Notes under the pieces: generated by a model
Told to the model about the DNA's origin: nothing
The model's database searches: none
Seen by the model: the letters and a program-made list of their open reading frames with translations, nothing else
Program-made: the position numbers and the translations under genes
Source of the DNA: Jiangella aurantiaca
GTDB lineage: Bacteria; Actinomycetota; Actinomycetes; Jiangellales; Jiangellaceae
Assembly: GCF_004349105.1 (NCBI RefSeq)
Contig: NZ_SMLB01000007.1
Location: 124,001-188,000 of the forward strand
DNA: 64,000 nucleotides
Reading direction: 5' to 3'
Shown: positions 44,852-53,126 of the stretch, piece after piece
How positions within the stretch are numbered: position 1 is the first letter of the stretch
How the letters are laid out: every line of letters begins with the position of its first letter

Positions 44852-45112
44852 GTGCTCGAGGAGGTCTTCCGGGACGAGTGGGGCCGGGTGCTGGCCTCGC
44901 TGGTCGGGTTCCTCGGCGACATCGACCGGGCCGAGGAGGCCGCGCAGGAGGCGTTCGCGATCGCCGCCGCGCGGTGGCCGGAGACGGGCGCGCCGGCCAA
45001 CCCTGCCGCGTGGCTGGTGACGACGGCCCACGGCGGCGGCCGCGCCGGCGCAGCCTCACTCGCCAGGCCGACCGGCCAGACCGCCGCTCACGATCCGGGC
45101 ATGTTGACATGA
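44852..45112 (+). pseudogene. Truncated ECF-type sigma factor (N-terminal remnant)
   Basis: From GTG 44852 the frame reads VLEEVFRDEWGRVLASLVGFLGDIDRAEEAAQEAF and AAWLVTTA, the region-2 part of a YCII-linked sigma factor. It then changes to GGGRAG-type sequence and stops at 45112. Normal members run to about 400 residues, with region 4 and a SnoaL-like tail; only about 58 recognisable residues remain. A palindromic element starts ten bases before the stop, at the break. Confidence 0.7.
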
Positions 45113-45140
45113 GCGCCAACCGTTGGCGCTCATGTCAACA
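45102..45140. repeat. 39-bp palindromic element, copy 1
   Basis: Arms TGTTGACATGAGCGCCAAC and GTTGGCGCTCATGTCAACA pair perfectly at 19 positions around one base (C). The same 19-1-19 geometry and most of the sequence recur at 52539-52577. Both copies are followed by CGCCGC. Confidence 0.85.
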
Positions 45141-45249
45141 CGCCGCGAACGACGACCAGGCCGCCGAGGCGCGAGCCGCCGCACTGGGCTGACGCGCGTA
45201 CCGCACCACGGGCAGGCGTCCTGACCTTGTACGATGGCCAGCCGAGGTG

Positions 45250-45948
45250 ATGCACGTGGCTGCCGACACCGAGGCCGGTCCCTATCGGGTCCCGCTGAGC
45301 CGGGACCGGGTGCTGCGGGCCGCGGTCCGCATCGCGGACGAGGCCGGCATCGGGGCGCTGACCATGCGCCGGCTGGCCGAGGAGCTCGGCGCCGAGGCGA
45401 TGTCGTTGTACTACCACGTGGCCAACAAGGACGAGGTCCTCGACGGCATCGCCGACGTCGTCGCGCGGGAGATCAACGAGGTGGTCGACGCCCTCGACGT
45501 GCCGTCGGCGGGTGCACAATGGAAGACCGCCGTGCGCCGCCGGATCCTGGCCGCCCGCGAGGTGCTGCTGCGCCACCCCTGGGCGCCGGCCGTCTTCGAG
45601 ACCCGGGCGGCGATGAGCCCGGAGATCCTGCTCTACCACGACCGCCTGCTCGGGCTGATGCGCGACGGCGGCTTCTCCTACGACCTCGGCCACCACGCGC
45701 TGCACGCGCTTGGCAGCCGGGCGCTCGGGTTCAGCCAGGAACTGTTCGACCCCGGTGATGGGTCCGGCGCCGACGAAGCGCTGGCCGGGTTCGCCGAGCG
45801 GCTGCCGCACCTGGTCGGCATGCTGGCCGAGATCGCGCACGACGACCCCGACTCCACGCTGGGCTGGTGTGACGACCAGGCCGAGTTCGAGTTCGGCCTC
45901 GACCTCATCCTCGAGGGGCTCGACCGCCTCCGCGAACGCTCCTCCTGA
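45250..45948 (+). CDS. TetR family regulator with TetR-type C-terminal domain
   Basis: The protein has about 232 residues. The helix-turn-helix is at residues 22-60 (RAAVRIADEAGIGALTMRRLAEELG, MSLYYHVANKDEVLDGIAD). The C-terminal all-helical domain has the TetR_C look (HPWAPAVFETRAAMSP; LHALGSRALGF). Starts GTG 45247, ATG 45250 and GTG 45256 are in frame; GAGG suits the last. It lies 104 bp upstream of an alcohol dehydrogenase gene whose leader carries three matching dyads, so it may control that gene and itself. Confidence 0.85.
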   Translation: MHVAADTEAGPYRVPLSRDRVLRAAVRIADEAGIGALTMRRLAEELGAEAMSLYYHVANKDEVLDGIADVVAREINEVVDALDVPSAGAQWKTAVRRRILAAREVLLRHPWAPAVFETRAAMSPEILLYHDRLLGLMRDGGFSYDLGHHALHALGSRALGFSQELFDPGDGSGADEALAGFAERLPHLVGMLAEIAHDDPDSTLGWCDDQAEFEFGLDLILEGLDRLRERSS

Positions 45949-45980
45949 CGTCACGGGAACAGCCCGCCAGGTCTTTACAG

Positions 45981-46032
45981 CCTTACGCCGTACGGCTACC
46001 TTACAACATACGGTCGACCTTACAGCGTAAGA
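45981..46032. promoter_or_regulatory. Array of three operator-like dyads before the alcohol dehydrogenase gene
   Basis: The sites are CCTTACGCCGTACGG (45981), CCTTACAACATACGG (45999) and CCTTACAGCGTAAGA (46018). They share CCTTAC, a three-base centre and an inverted half, and are spaced 18 and 19 bp apart. The array ends 20 bases before the ATG at 46053. The upstream TetR protein is the obvious candidate ligand. Confidence 0.65.
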
Positions 46033-46052
46033 ATCGCTGCTCAGGAGGCACC

Positions 46053-47039
46053 ATGAAGGCGTTCGTCATCCCCTCGTACGGTTCCCCCGACGTCCTCGAA
46101 CTGGCCGACGTCCCGACCCCGGTGCCCGGCGACGACGAGGTGCTGGTCCGCGTCCGCGCCACGTCGGTGCAGCCGTACGACTGGCACCACCTGCGCGGTG
46201 AGCCGCGGATCGCCCGGCTCATGCCGGGGACGCTCGGGCTGCGCCGGCCGAAGATCGACATTCTCGGCGCCGACGTCGCGGGCGAGGTGGCCGCCGTCGG
46301 CCGCGACGTCACCGGCTTCGCGCCGGGTGATTCCGTGTTCGCCCTGGTCGTCGGTGGCGGCTTCGCCGAGTACGTGCGCGTGCCGGCCGCCGACCTCGCG
46401 CCGATGCCGCGCACGCTCTCGTTCGAACAGGCGGCTGCCGTGCCACTGGCCGCCGTCACGGCACTGCTGGCGGTCCGCGACGACGGAAGGGTCCAGGCCG
46501 GTCAGCGGGTGCTGGTCAACGGCGCCTCGGGCGGGGTCGGCACGTTCGCCGTCCAGCTGGCGGCGGCGATGGGCGCCGAGGTCACCGGCGTATGCAGCGG
46601 CCGCAACGCCGACCTCGTCCGTGAGATCGGCGCCGCCGACGTCGTCGACCGCACGACCACCGACGTCACCCGCGGCGGTGGCCGCTTCGACCTCGTCGTC
46701 GACATCGCCGGTGGGCACTCGGCCTGGGCGTTCCGGCGGATCCTGACGCACGACGGCGCGCTGGTCGTCGTCGGCGGTCCGGCCGGTCGCTGGCTGCAGC
46801 CGGCCGCGCATGCGTTCGCCGCGCTCCTGGTCGGTCCGCTGGTGTCGCAGCGGATGACGATGACTCAGGTGGCCGACGCCGGGAACCGGCGGGCGGACCT
46901 GCTGACGCTGACGGAGTACCTCGACGCTGGGCGGGTCGTCCCGGTCGTCGACCGGAGCTACCCGTTCGCCGAGCTCCCGGCCGCGCTGCGGTACTCCGAG
47001 GAGGGCCACGCCCGCGGCAAGGTCGTCGTCACCATTTGA
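46053..47039 (+). CDS. Zinc-independent quinone oxidoreductase-like NADP-dependent alcohol dehydrogenase (MDR family)
   Basis: The 328-residue medium-chain dehydrogenase/reductase has an N-terminal GroES-like domain (VLVRVRATSVQPYDWHHLRG, ILGADVAGEVAAVGRDV). The Rossmann domain has VNGASGGVGTFAVQLAAAMG. Zinc-binding cysteines are absent, so it belongs with quinone oxidoreductases or enoyl-type reductases. CAGGAGG lies eight bases before ATG 46053. The three-site operator array suggests tight induction, perhaps by an electrophilic compound. Confidence 0.88.
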   Translation: MKAFVIPSYGSPDVLELADVPTPVPGDDEVLVRVRATSVQPYDWHHLRGEPRIARLMPGTLGLRRPKIDILGADVAGEVAAVGRDVTGFAPGDSVFALVVGGGFAEYVRVPAADLAPMPRTLSFEQAAAVPLAAVTALLAVRDDGRVQAGQRVLVNGASGGVGTFAVQLAAAMGAEVTGVCSGRNADLVREIGAADVVDRTTTDVTRGGGRFDLVVDIAGGHSAWAFRRILTHDGALVVVGGPAGRWLQPAAHAFAALLVGPLVSQRMTMTQVADAGNRRADLLTLTEYLDAGRVVPVVDRSYPFAELPAALRYSEEGHARGKVVVTI

Positions 47040-47055
47040 GGCGCAGTCACCGCCG

Positions 47056-47682
47056 TCATGCCCGGAGGTGCTCGCGGGCCAGGGTGACCAGGCCCCTCGG
47101 GTCGTCCGCGTAGAAGCGCAGCTCGGTGAAGGTGACCGGGCCGTTCAGCAGCTCGACGGTCACCGGCTCGAACAGCACGAGGTGCACGTTGAGCTGGCTG
47201 GACACCGCCACCTGCAGGACGGCGCCGTCCTCGCCGTCGGCGACCTGGACGGTCTTCGACTCCGGCAGCGTCCGCTTCTGGATCCGGATGGCGTCGACGT
47301 CGGACCAGCGCAGCGGGATGTCGACGGTGGACCCGTTGCGGACCCATAGCCCGGCCGGGCCGACGGCGTGCGGATGCACCCGCAGCGACGCGGCGTAGCC
47401 GAGCATCCAGATCAGCCCCCAGATGCCGATCACCAGCGCGATGATCTGCACGACCGGCCACGGGATGATGAAGTGGACCACCACCACCTCGATCGCCGAC
47501 CCGATGATGAACACCCAGATGATCAGCGAGACCGGCTCGACGTAGCCGAACGGCGTGGCGCCGGGCTCGGGCACCCGCGGGCGCCGGGCCAGCCAGACGT
47601 ACAGGCTGCGCCACACGCCCGACTCGTAGGCGGCGGCCTTCTGGAACAGGGACGCGCCGCGGGGCTCGGTGGTCTCGGTCAT
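47056..47682 (-). CDS. Membrane protein with PH-like C-terminal domain, unknown function
   Basis: The 208-residue protein has two or three membrane helices near residues 50-95 (VSLIIWVFIIGSAIEVVVVHFIIPW, IIALVIGIWGLIWMLGYAAS). A beta-rich cytoplasmic part of about 110 residues follows (AGLWVRNGSTVDIPLRWSDV, KTVQVADGEDGAVLQVAV). No family name is certain. Its ATG lies four bases inside the stop of the upstream MarR gene, so the two are co-expressed. Confidence 0.8.
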   Translation of the reverse strand: MTETTEPRGASLFQKAAAYESGVWRSLYVWLARRPRVPEPGATPFGYVEPVSLIIWVFIIGSAIEVVVVHFIIPWPVVQIIALVIGIWGLIWMLGYAASLRVHPHAVGPAGLWVRNGSTVDIPLRWSDVDAIRIQKRTLPESKTVQVADGEDGAVLQVAVSSQLNVHLVLFEPVTVELLNGPVTFTELRFYADDPRGLVTLAREHLRA

Positions 47683-48188
47683 CGGCCGGCCTCGCTCTCG
47701 GGGTCGGTGGCCTCGCGGCTCGCGTCGATCGACACGCCGTGGGCGCGCAGCCGCGCCAGCAGGTCGTCGAGGCCGTCGACCAGCGCGGCGAATCGGTCGT
47801 CGGGCATGTCGGCGAAGAGGATGCGGGCGAACTCGTGCTGGTCGTGCTCCATGGCGGCGGTGACGGCAGCGCCGTGCTCGGTGAACGAGACCAGGGTGGC
47901 CCGGCGGTCGGTGGGATGCGGCTCACGGGTGACAAAGCCGGTGGCGACCAGTGCGTCGACCAGGCCGGTGATGTTGCGCGGGCTGACACGCAGGGCGTCG
48001 GCGAGCACACGCTGGGTCGACGGGCCGCGGCGGTGCAGCTCCCAGAGCAGGTGCGCCCGGGCATTGGTGAGCCCCTGGGCAGCCAGCGAGCGGGTCATGT
48101 CGTCGCTGAGGACGACGACCAGCTCGAGGACCCGGCCGAGGGCCTCGGTGTGTTTCTGCGGGCTCGGCATTTCGTGATGCGCCTTCAC
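47679..48188 (-). CDS. MarR family transcriptional regulator
   Basis: The 169-residue winged-helix regulator has LTNARAHLLWELHRRGPSTQRVLADALRVSPRNITGLVDAL and the wing HPTDRRATLVSFTEHGA. Starts GTG 48188 and ATG 48170 are possible; neither has a strong ribosome site. It is the first gene of a two-gene unit with the membrane protein. MarR proteins usually repress their own operon and respond to phenolics or oxidants; no dyad could be assigned with confidence. Confidence 0.88.
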   Translation of the reverse strand: MKAHHEMPSPQKHTEALGRVLELVVVLSDDMTRSLAAQGLTNARAHLLWELHRRGPSTQRVLADALRVSPRNITGLVDALVATGFVTREPHPTDRRATLVSFTEHGAAVTAAMEHDQHEFARILFADMPDDRFAALVDGLDDLLARLRAHGVSIDASREATDPESEAGR

Positions 48189-48535
48189 TATGTCGGTGGT
48201 TCACAGGATAGCGCACTGGCGCCAGACAGGCGAGCCGGCCGGGTGACGAAACGACAAAGTGAGGACGGTAGCGGAAAGATCGCAAATGCTGTGACAGAAA
48301 TCACGGCGAAGGCAGGTTTGCGGGGGCGGAGAAATGCTCCGGGCAAAGAAAGGGCCACCCTGCCAATTTGGGGGGCAAAACGGCAGGGTGGCTCGTGCAA
48401 CAACACTAACGCATCGACCCCCCTCCGCGCATCTGGATCCAGAAGATCGCGGCCACGGGGCGTCGACCAGCGCGTCTTCCGTGCGGCGGCGGTGACGGAC
48501 GGCGGGTCGCGCGAACTGGTCCGCGGTACTGGCGG
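48189..48535. other. 347-bp gene-free gap between the MarR and MocR genes
   Basis: No convincing open frame is present. The gap holds a terminator-like hairpin (48354-48392) for the MocR gene and a small CGGAG/CTCCG hairpin near 48327-48342. It also holds AT-richer stretches rare in this genome (AAATGCTGTGACAGAAATCA near 48283), where the MarR promoter must lie. A structured leader RNA for the MarR unit is possible, but I could not match it to a known class. Confidence 0.4.
48354..48392 (-). terminator. Terminator of the MocR-type gene
   Basis: The stem pairs GCCACCCTGCC with GGCAGGGTGGC (11 bp) around a 17-base loop. Read on the minus strand it is followed by CCTTTCTTT, a fair T-rich tail. 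It is 144 bp beyond the MocR stop. Confidence 0.6.
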
Positions 48536-49948
48536 TCAAACCCGGCGAATGTCGGCATACGCGGCGGCCAGCCTCGCGACTCCGTCCGCGACTGCGCGTT
48601 CGTTCAGGGCCGAATATCCGAAGATCAATCCGCCTCGTTCGGCCGGAGAAATGCGGTAGGGCGTCACGCCGTTCACCCGCACGCCGCGGCGGGCCGCCGC
48701 GGCCACCACCGATGCCTCGTCGACGTCGGCCGGCAGCCAAGCGACCAGGTGCAGCCCGGCCGAGATGCCCGCGGCCTCCAGCTCCGGCAGCCGGGCGGCG
48801 AGCGAGTCCAGCAGTACGTCACGCCGGCGCCGGTAGACCGGCCGCATCCGCCGCAGGTGCCGGTCGAATTCGCCGTGCGTCAGGAAGTCGGCGAACGTCA
48901 GCTGGTCGAGCACCGGCGAGCCGCGATCGGCCACCAGCTTCGCGGCGGCGACGTCGTCGACCAGGGACCGGGGCAGCACCAGCCAGCCGAGCCGGAGCCC
49001 GGGCGCGAGCGTCTTGCTGGCCGTCCCCGCGTAGACGACGAGGTCGGGCGCCAGTCCCTGCATGGCGCCCACCGGCGCGCGGTCGTAGCGGTACTCGGCG
49101 TCGTAGTCGTCCTCGACGACTACCGCGCCCCGCTCGGCCGCCCACCGCAGCACCGCGGCCCGGCGCGACGCCGTCAGCACCGCACCGGTCGGCCACTGGT
49201 GCGACGGCGTCAGGACGAGCGCGTCGGCGTCGATCCTGCCGAGCAGGTCGGTGCGCAGGCCGTCGTCGTCGACCGGTACGCCGACCACCTCGAGCCCGGC
49301 CGCGGCGGCGAGCGGCCGCAGGTCGTCGTCGGCCGACGGGTCCTCGACGGCGATGCGGCGGGCGCCGCGGGCGGTCAGCACCTGGACGAGCAGGGCGATC
49401 CCCTGCGCGTAGCCGTTGCAGACCACGACGGCGTCCGGGGCGGCGGCGGTGCCCCTGACCCGATTGAGGTAGTCGGTCAGCGCCTCACGCAGTTCCGGTG
49501 TGCCGCGGCCGGTCAGGTACCCGAACCGTTCGTTCGGCGCCTGGGCGTAGGCCCGGCGGATCGACCGCAGCCACGCGACCCGCGGGAAGTTCGCGACGTC
49601 GTAGCGGCCGTAGCCGAAGTCGATGGCGGGCTCAAGCCGGGTGGGCGGTGCGGCCGGCGCGGGTTGTGCTGCCGGTGCCGCCGCAACCTCGGTGTACCCG
49701 CCGGTCCGGCTGGTCAGATAGCCCTCGGCGACCAGTTGCTGGTACGCCTCGACGACGACGCCGCGGGACACGCCGAGCTCACTGGCCAGGCGGCGGGTGG
49801 GCGGGAGAGTGGTGCCGCGGCGCAGCCGGCCGGACCGGACGCCGTCGCGCACAGCCGCCGCGAGCTGCCGGTGCAGCGGCTCGCCACCGTCCCGGTCCAG
49901 CGTCACCAGCAGACTCTCGGCGGTGGAATTGGTCCGGGGTCCCGCCAT
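48536..49948 (-). CDS. MocR/PdxR-type GntR regulator with aminotransferase domain
   Basis: The 470-residue fusion has a GntR winged helix at residues 20-85 (GEPLHRQLAAAVRDGVRSGRL, LPPTRRLASELGVSRGVVVEAY). A fold-type I aminotransferase domain follows, with the PLP-binding Lys312 in YAGTASKTLAPGLRLGW and DDYDAEYRYDR upstream. Such proteins sense PLP or amine ligands rather than catalyse. It is divergent from an FAD-linked oxidase gene with 46 bp between starts, the probable target. Confidence 0.92.
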   Translation of the reverse strand: MAGPRTNSTAESLLVTLDRDGGEPLHRQLAAAVRDGVRSGRLRRGTTLPPTRRLASELGVSRGVVVEAYQQLVAEGYLTSRTGGYTEVAAAPAAQPAPAAPPTRLEPAIDFGYGRYDVANFPRVAWLRSIRRAYAQAPNERFGYLTGRGTPELREALTDYLNRVRGTAAAPDAVVVCNGYAQGIALLVQVLTARGARRIAVEDPSADDDLRPLAAAAGLEVVGVPVDDDGLRTDLLGRIDADALVLTPSHQWPTGAVLTASRRAAVLRWAAERGAVVVEDDYDAEYRYDRAPVGAMQGLAPDLVVYAGTASKTLAPGLRLGWLVLPRSLVDDVAAAKLVADRGSPVLDQLTFADFLTHGEFDRHLRRMRPVYRRRRDVLLDSLAARLPELEAAGISAGLHLVAWLPADVDEASVVAAAARRGVRVNGVTPYRISPAERGGLIFGYSALNERAVADGVARLAAAYADIRRV

Positions 49949-49994
49949 GCCATTGGACCTTATCGCGGGAACCGGTCACTGTGATGCTCGGCAC

Positions 49995-51317
49995 ATGACG
50001 ACGACACGCCTTCGCGAGCAGCTCGGGGACCGGCTGGTCCTGCCGGGCGACCAGCATTACGACCACGCCCGCGCGGTCTGGAACGCCATGGTCGACCGCC
50101 GGCCGCGGATGATCGTCCGCTGTGCCGGCCCGGACGACGTCGTGGCCGCCGTCCGCCTGGCCCGCGAGCTCGGCCTGGAGATCGGCGTCCGCTGCGGCGG
50201 GCACAGCGTGCTGGGGATCTCCGTGCCCGAGGACGGCCTGATGATCGACCTCACCCCGATGGGCGGGGTGTCCGTCGACCCGGCAACGCGGCGGGCCCTG
50301 GTGCAGGGCGGCGCGCTGCTCGGCGCGCTGGACGTCGCGGCGCAGCGACACGGCCTGGCCACCACCGCCGGCAACGTGTCGCACACCGGCGTCGGCGGCC
50401 TCACACTAGGCGGCGGCATGGGCTGGCTGGCCCGCCAGTACGGCCTGACCTGCGACAACGTCGTGTCCTACGAGCTGGTGACGGCGGACGGCGAGCGGCT
50501 GCGGGTCAGCCGCGACGAGCACCCGGACCTGTTCTGGGGGTTGCGTGGCGGCGGCGGCAACTTCGGCATCGTCACCGAGTTCGAGTTCCAGCTGCATCCG
50601 GTCGGCACCCGCGCCTATGTCGCCGAGCTGACCTACCCGCTGGAGCGGGCCGCCGCGGTGCTGCGCGGCTGGCGCGACCTCAGCGCCGACGCGCCTCGGC
50701 AGGCCACCTTCGCCGCCGCGCTGGGCCGCGGGCTGCTCACCGTCGGATACGTGTGGGCCGGCCCGACGGAGCAGGCGGCCGACCTGCTGCCGCACCTGCG
50801 CTCCCTGGGCGTGCCGGTGACAGAGAACGTCGGCGAGCTGTCCTACGTCGAGCTGCAGACCCGCGAGGACAGCCCGGAGGGGCACGCGTACCGCCGCTAC
50901 TGGAAGGGCCACTACGTGCGCGGGCTGCCCGACGAGGCGATCGACGCGATGGTAGAGCACGGCGACGTCGACATGGGGATCAGCCTGCAGGCCTACGGCG
51001 GCGCCATCGCCGACGTGCCCGACGACGACTCCGCGTTCAGCCAGCGCGACGCCGCCTTCGAGTACGTCGCCGCCGCGCGGTGGAGCGACGCCGCCGAGGA
51101 CGCCGAGCGGATGACTCTCGCCCGCCGGACCGCCGCCTCGATCGAGCCGTTCGCCAGCGGCGCGTACGTCAACGCGCTCAGTGACGAGGGCGCCGCCGGT
51201 GTGCGCCGTGCCTACCGGCCGGCGAAGCTGGACCGGCTGACCGCGGTGAAGACCGCCTACGACCCGGAGAACGGCTTCCACCTCAACCACAACATCGCGC
51301 CGGCCGCCCGGTCGTGA
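49995..51317 (+). CDS. FAD-linked oxidoreductase, berberine-bridge-enzyme/PCMH type
   Basis: The 440-residue flavoprotein has the PCMH FAD domain with VRCGGHSVLG; His70 is the expected covalent flavin link. GVGGLTLGGGMGWLARQYGLT and FWGLRGGGGNFGIVTEFEF follow, and the C-terminal BBE segment ends NGFHLNHNI. The second covalent-link cysteine of bicovalent members is replaced here (NVSHTGVGG), so the flavin is probably tied once. Such enzymes oxidise alcohols, sugars or amines with oxygen; the substrate is unknown. ATG 49995 suits the family start; upstream frame is shadow. Confidence 0.88.
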   Translation: MTTTRLREQLGDRLVLPGDQHYDHARAVWNAMVDRRPRMIVRCAGPDDVVAAVRLARELGLEIGVRCGGHSVLGISVPEDGLMIDLTPMGGVSVDPATRRALVQGGALLGALDVAAQRHGLATTAGNVSHTGVGGLTLGGGMGWLARQYGLTCDNVVSYELVTADGERLRVSRDEHPDLFWGLRGGGGNFGIVTEFEFQLHPVGTRAYVAELTYPLERAAAVLRGWRDLSADAPRQATFAAALGRGLLTVGYVWAGPTEQAADLLPHLRSLGVPVTENVGELSYVELQTREDSPEGHAYRRYWKGHYVRGLPDEAIDAMVEHGDVDMGISLQAYGGAIADVPDDDSAFSQRDAAFEYVAAARWSDAAEDAERMTLARRTAASIEPFASGAYVNALSDEGAAGVRRAYRPAKLDRLTAVKTAYDPENGFHLNHNIAPAARS

Positions 51318-51332
51318 CGGCGGACGCGCTGG

Positions 51333-52073
51333 TCAGGCCGGACGATGCGCGATGAACAGGTCGCGCGGCGCGTCGTCCGGCCCGTCGCTGCGGGTCAGCA
51401 CCATCGGCTCGAACCCGGCGCCACTCAGCAGCCGGTGCCAGACGTCGCGGCTGAAGATGCCGGTGCGGTGCGTCTCGTGGACCGTCTCGGTGCTGCCGTC
51501 CTGCTCGCGCAGCAACAGCACGTATTCCGTCCGCACCCAGGTGTCGTCCGGGTCCGGGTCCCAGGTCCAGCCGAGGAACCGGGCGCCGCGCCCGTCGTCG
51601 GCGTCGGCACCGCCGTGCTCGGTGCTCTCCTCGAACGTCTCGGCGGTGTGGTCGGGGAGGAACACCGCGGCACCGCCCGGCCGGCAGTGTGCGAACGCCG
51701 TCGAGACCGTCCGGCCCAGGTCGCCCTCGGTGAGCATGTAGTCGACGGCGTCGTGCACGAACACCGCGTCGAACATGCGGTCCAGGCGCAGCTCGCGCAT
51801 GTCGCCCTCGACGTGCTCGCACTCCGGGTTGAGCCGGCGCGACACCTCGAGCATCCGCGGCGACAGGTCCACCAGCGTCAGCGCGAACCGGTGCTTGAGG
51901 TGGACCGCGTTGTGCCCGCCGCCGCTGCCGAGCTCGAGCACGTCGCGGACGGGGACGCTGGCGGATTCCAGCGCGGTGGCGGCGAGCGCGGCCTCGTCGG
52001 CGTACTCGCCGGGCGGCGAGATCAGCGGCCACCAGTCGGCGAGGTCACCGTAGAACCGGTATTCCTCCGTCAT
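51333..52073 (-). CDS. Class I SAM-dependent methyltransferase
   Basis: The 246-residue protein has the SAM motif VLELGSGGGHNAVHL at residues 44-58, the acidic strand LTLVDLSPRMLEVSRRLNP, and DAVFVHDAVDYM as post-motif. The C-terminal half is beta-rich with WDPDPDD and ETHRTGIFSRDVW, a pattern frequent in small-molecule methyltransferases. The substrate is unknown. It ends 15 bp from the convergent FAD-oxidase stop. Confidence 0.85.
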   Translation of the reverse strand: MTEEYRFYGDLADWWPLISPPGEYADEAALAATALESASVPVRDVLELGSGGGHNAVHLKHRFALTLVDLSPRMLEVSRRLNPECEHVEGDMRELRLDRMFDAVFVHDAVDYMLTEGDLGRTVSTAFAHCRPGGAAVFLPDHTAETFEESTEHGGADADDGRGARFLGWTWDPDPDDTWVRTEYVLLLREQDGSTETVHETHRTGIFSRDVWHRLLSGAGFEPMVLTRSDGPDDAPRDLFIAHRPA

Positions 52074-52088
52074 GGCCGCATCGTCGCA

Positions 52089-52394
52089 TCAGACGGCCTC
52101 ACCCGACGCGGGTGGGAGCTTCCGGCGTGGCGCCGGCGGTGGTTCCGGCGGCTCGATGTGGGGCTCCTGCTCGGCCAGGAAGGCCTCGATCTCGGCGATG
52201 CCTTCGGCGGCCTCGCGGGCGACCTCGTCGTTGCACCGGCGCGCGGGCGGACCCGCCTTCTGCCAGACGGCGGCCACTCCGGCACCGCCGTAGAACGCGG
52301 CGCCGACCACGGCGAACCCGCTGACCATGACCCACAAGACGTAGCGCAACCCGTCGAGTATCGCTTGCATGAGGTGTGCCGACCCGTAGCTCAC
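52089..52394 (-). CDS. Small single-pass membrane protein, unknown
   Basis: The protein has about 101 residues: one hydrophobic helix (YVLWVMVSGFAVVGAAFYGGAGVAAVW), a short helical segment NDEVAREAAEGIAEIEAFLAEQEP, and a Pro-rich tail. GTG 52394 has GGAGG eight bases upstream; an in-frame GTG at 52403 is less well placed. It lies 15 bp before the methyltransferase gene and may be co-transcribed. The family was not recognised. Confidence 0.6.
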   Translation of the reverse strand: MSYGSAHLMQAILDGLRYVLWVMVSGFAVVGAAFYGGAGVAAVWQKAGPPARRCNDEVAREAAEGIAEIEAFLAEQEPHIEPPEPPPAPRRKLPPASGEAV

Positions 52395-52538
52395 GTTGCT
52401 CACCTCCGCGTCATTGCGGCTGCGGTACTCACCGTTCGTCTTACCCAGAGTGGACGGCTCGTCACTTCGAGGCTACGCCGATTTATATAGCAGGAACAGC
52501 TTCGTGGCCAGTCAGACCGGCCGATGATAAGCCGAGCG

Positions 52539-52577
52539 TGTTGACACCAGCGCCAACAGTTGGCGTTCGTGTCAACA
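52539..52577. repeat. 39-bp palindromic element, copy 2
   Basis: Arms TGTTGACACCAGCGCCAAC and GTTGGCGTTCGTGTCAACA surround one A. It differs from copy 1 at only five positions, one pair of which is compensatory (T-A to C-G at arm position 9). It lies between two minus-strand genes in an otherwise empty 230-bp gap. Confidence 0.82.
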
Positions 52578-52628
52578 CGCCGCACCGACAGACCAGCCCG
52601 GGAGGGGCCGCTGTGAGGTCCGCCGGGC

Positions 52629-53126
52629 TCAGAACAGCTTGTCGACGAGCTCGGTGAGGTGGCGCAGCAGCGGGACCACCAGGTCCTGCTCGGCGGGGGA
52701 GAGGTTGTCCCAGGCACCCGCGATGTGACCGGCGACGACCGCGCGTTTGGCAGCGAGTACGGTGCTGCCGCGTTCGGTGAGCTCGAGCACCCGGCGCCGG
52801 CCGTCGCCGTCCACCTGGCTGTAGCGGACCAGGCCGTCGCGGACCAGCGCGCCGGCGCTGCGAGTGACCGTCGGCTGGCTCAGGCCGGTCAGCGCCGCGA
52901 CCGCGCCGACACCGTCGCGGCCGCACTCCTGGATAGCGTCGAGCAGCACCAGTTGCGGGACGGTGATGTCGTCGAACAGCGGCTGCAGCCGGCCGCGGGT
53001 GCGCCGCGACGCCGACAGGAACGCCATGAGCGCGTCGGCGAACTCGAGCGCCTCCCCGCGGCTGGCGCCGGAGACGGTGTTGACGCTGCGGCCTAGCGCG
53101 CCGCTCGCTGGTATCTGCTCGGTCAC
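52629..53126 (-). CDS. MarR family transcriptional regulator (second)
   Basis: The 165-residue protein has a MarR core (LVLLDAIQECGRDGVGAVAALTGLSQPTVTRSAGALVRDGLVRYS, then GDGRRRVLELTERGSTVLAA). GTG 53126 follows GCAGGAGGGG; the longer upstream frame is not supported. No adjoining operon shares its promoter, so its target is unclear. It is divergent from the cold-shock gene at a distance of 265 bp. Confidence 0.88.
   Translation of the reverse strand: MTEQIPASGALGRSVNTVSGASRGEALEFADALMAFLSASRRTRGRLQPLFDDITVPQLVLLDAIQECGRDGVGAVAALTGLSQPTVTRSAGALVRDGLVRYSQVDGDGRRRVLELTERGSTVLAAKRAVVAGHIAGAWDNLSPAEQDLVVPLLRHLTELVDKLF

Noticed and set aside
45113-45192. Continuation of the sigma factor after the palindrome (frame ending ARAAALG)
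   Set aside because: Too short and without sigma region 4 motifs; it gives no support for a frameshifted but otherwise complete gene.
48260-48420. A known riboswitch class before the MarR gene
   Set aside because: I compared the stems and conserved bases I remember for cobalamin, SAM, glycine and cyclic-di-AMP switches and found no match; left as an unexplained gap.
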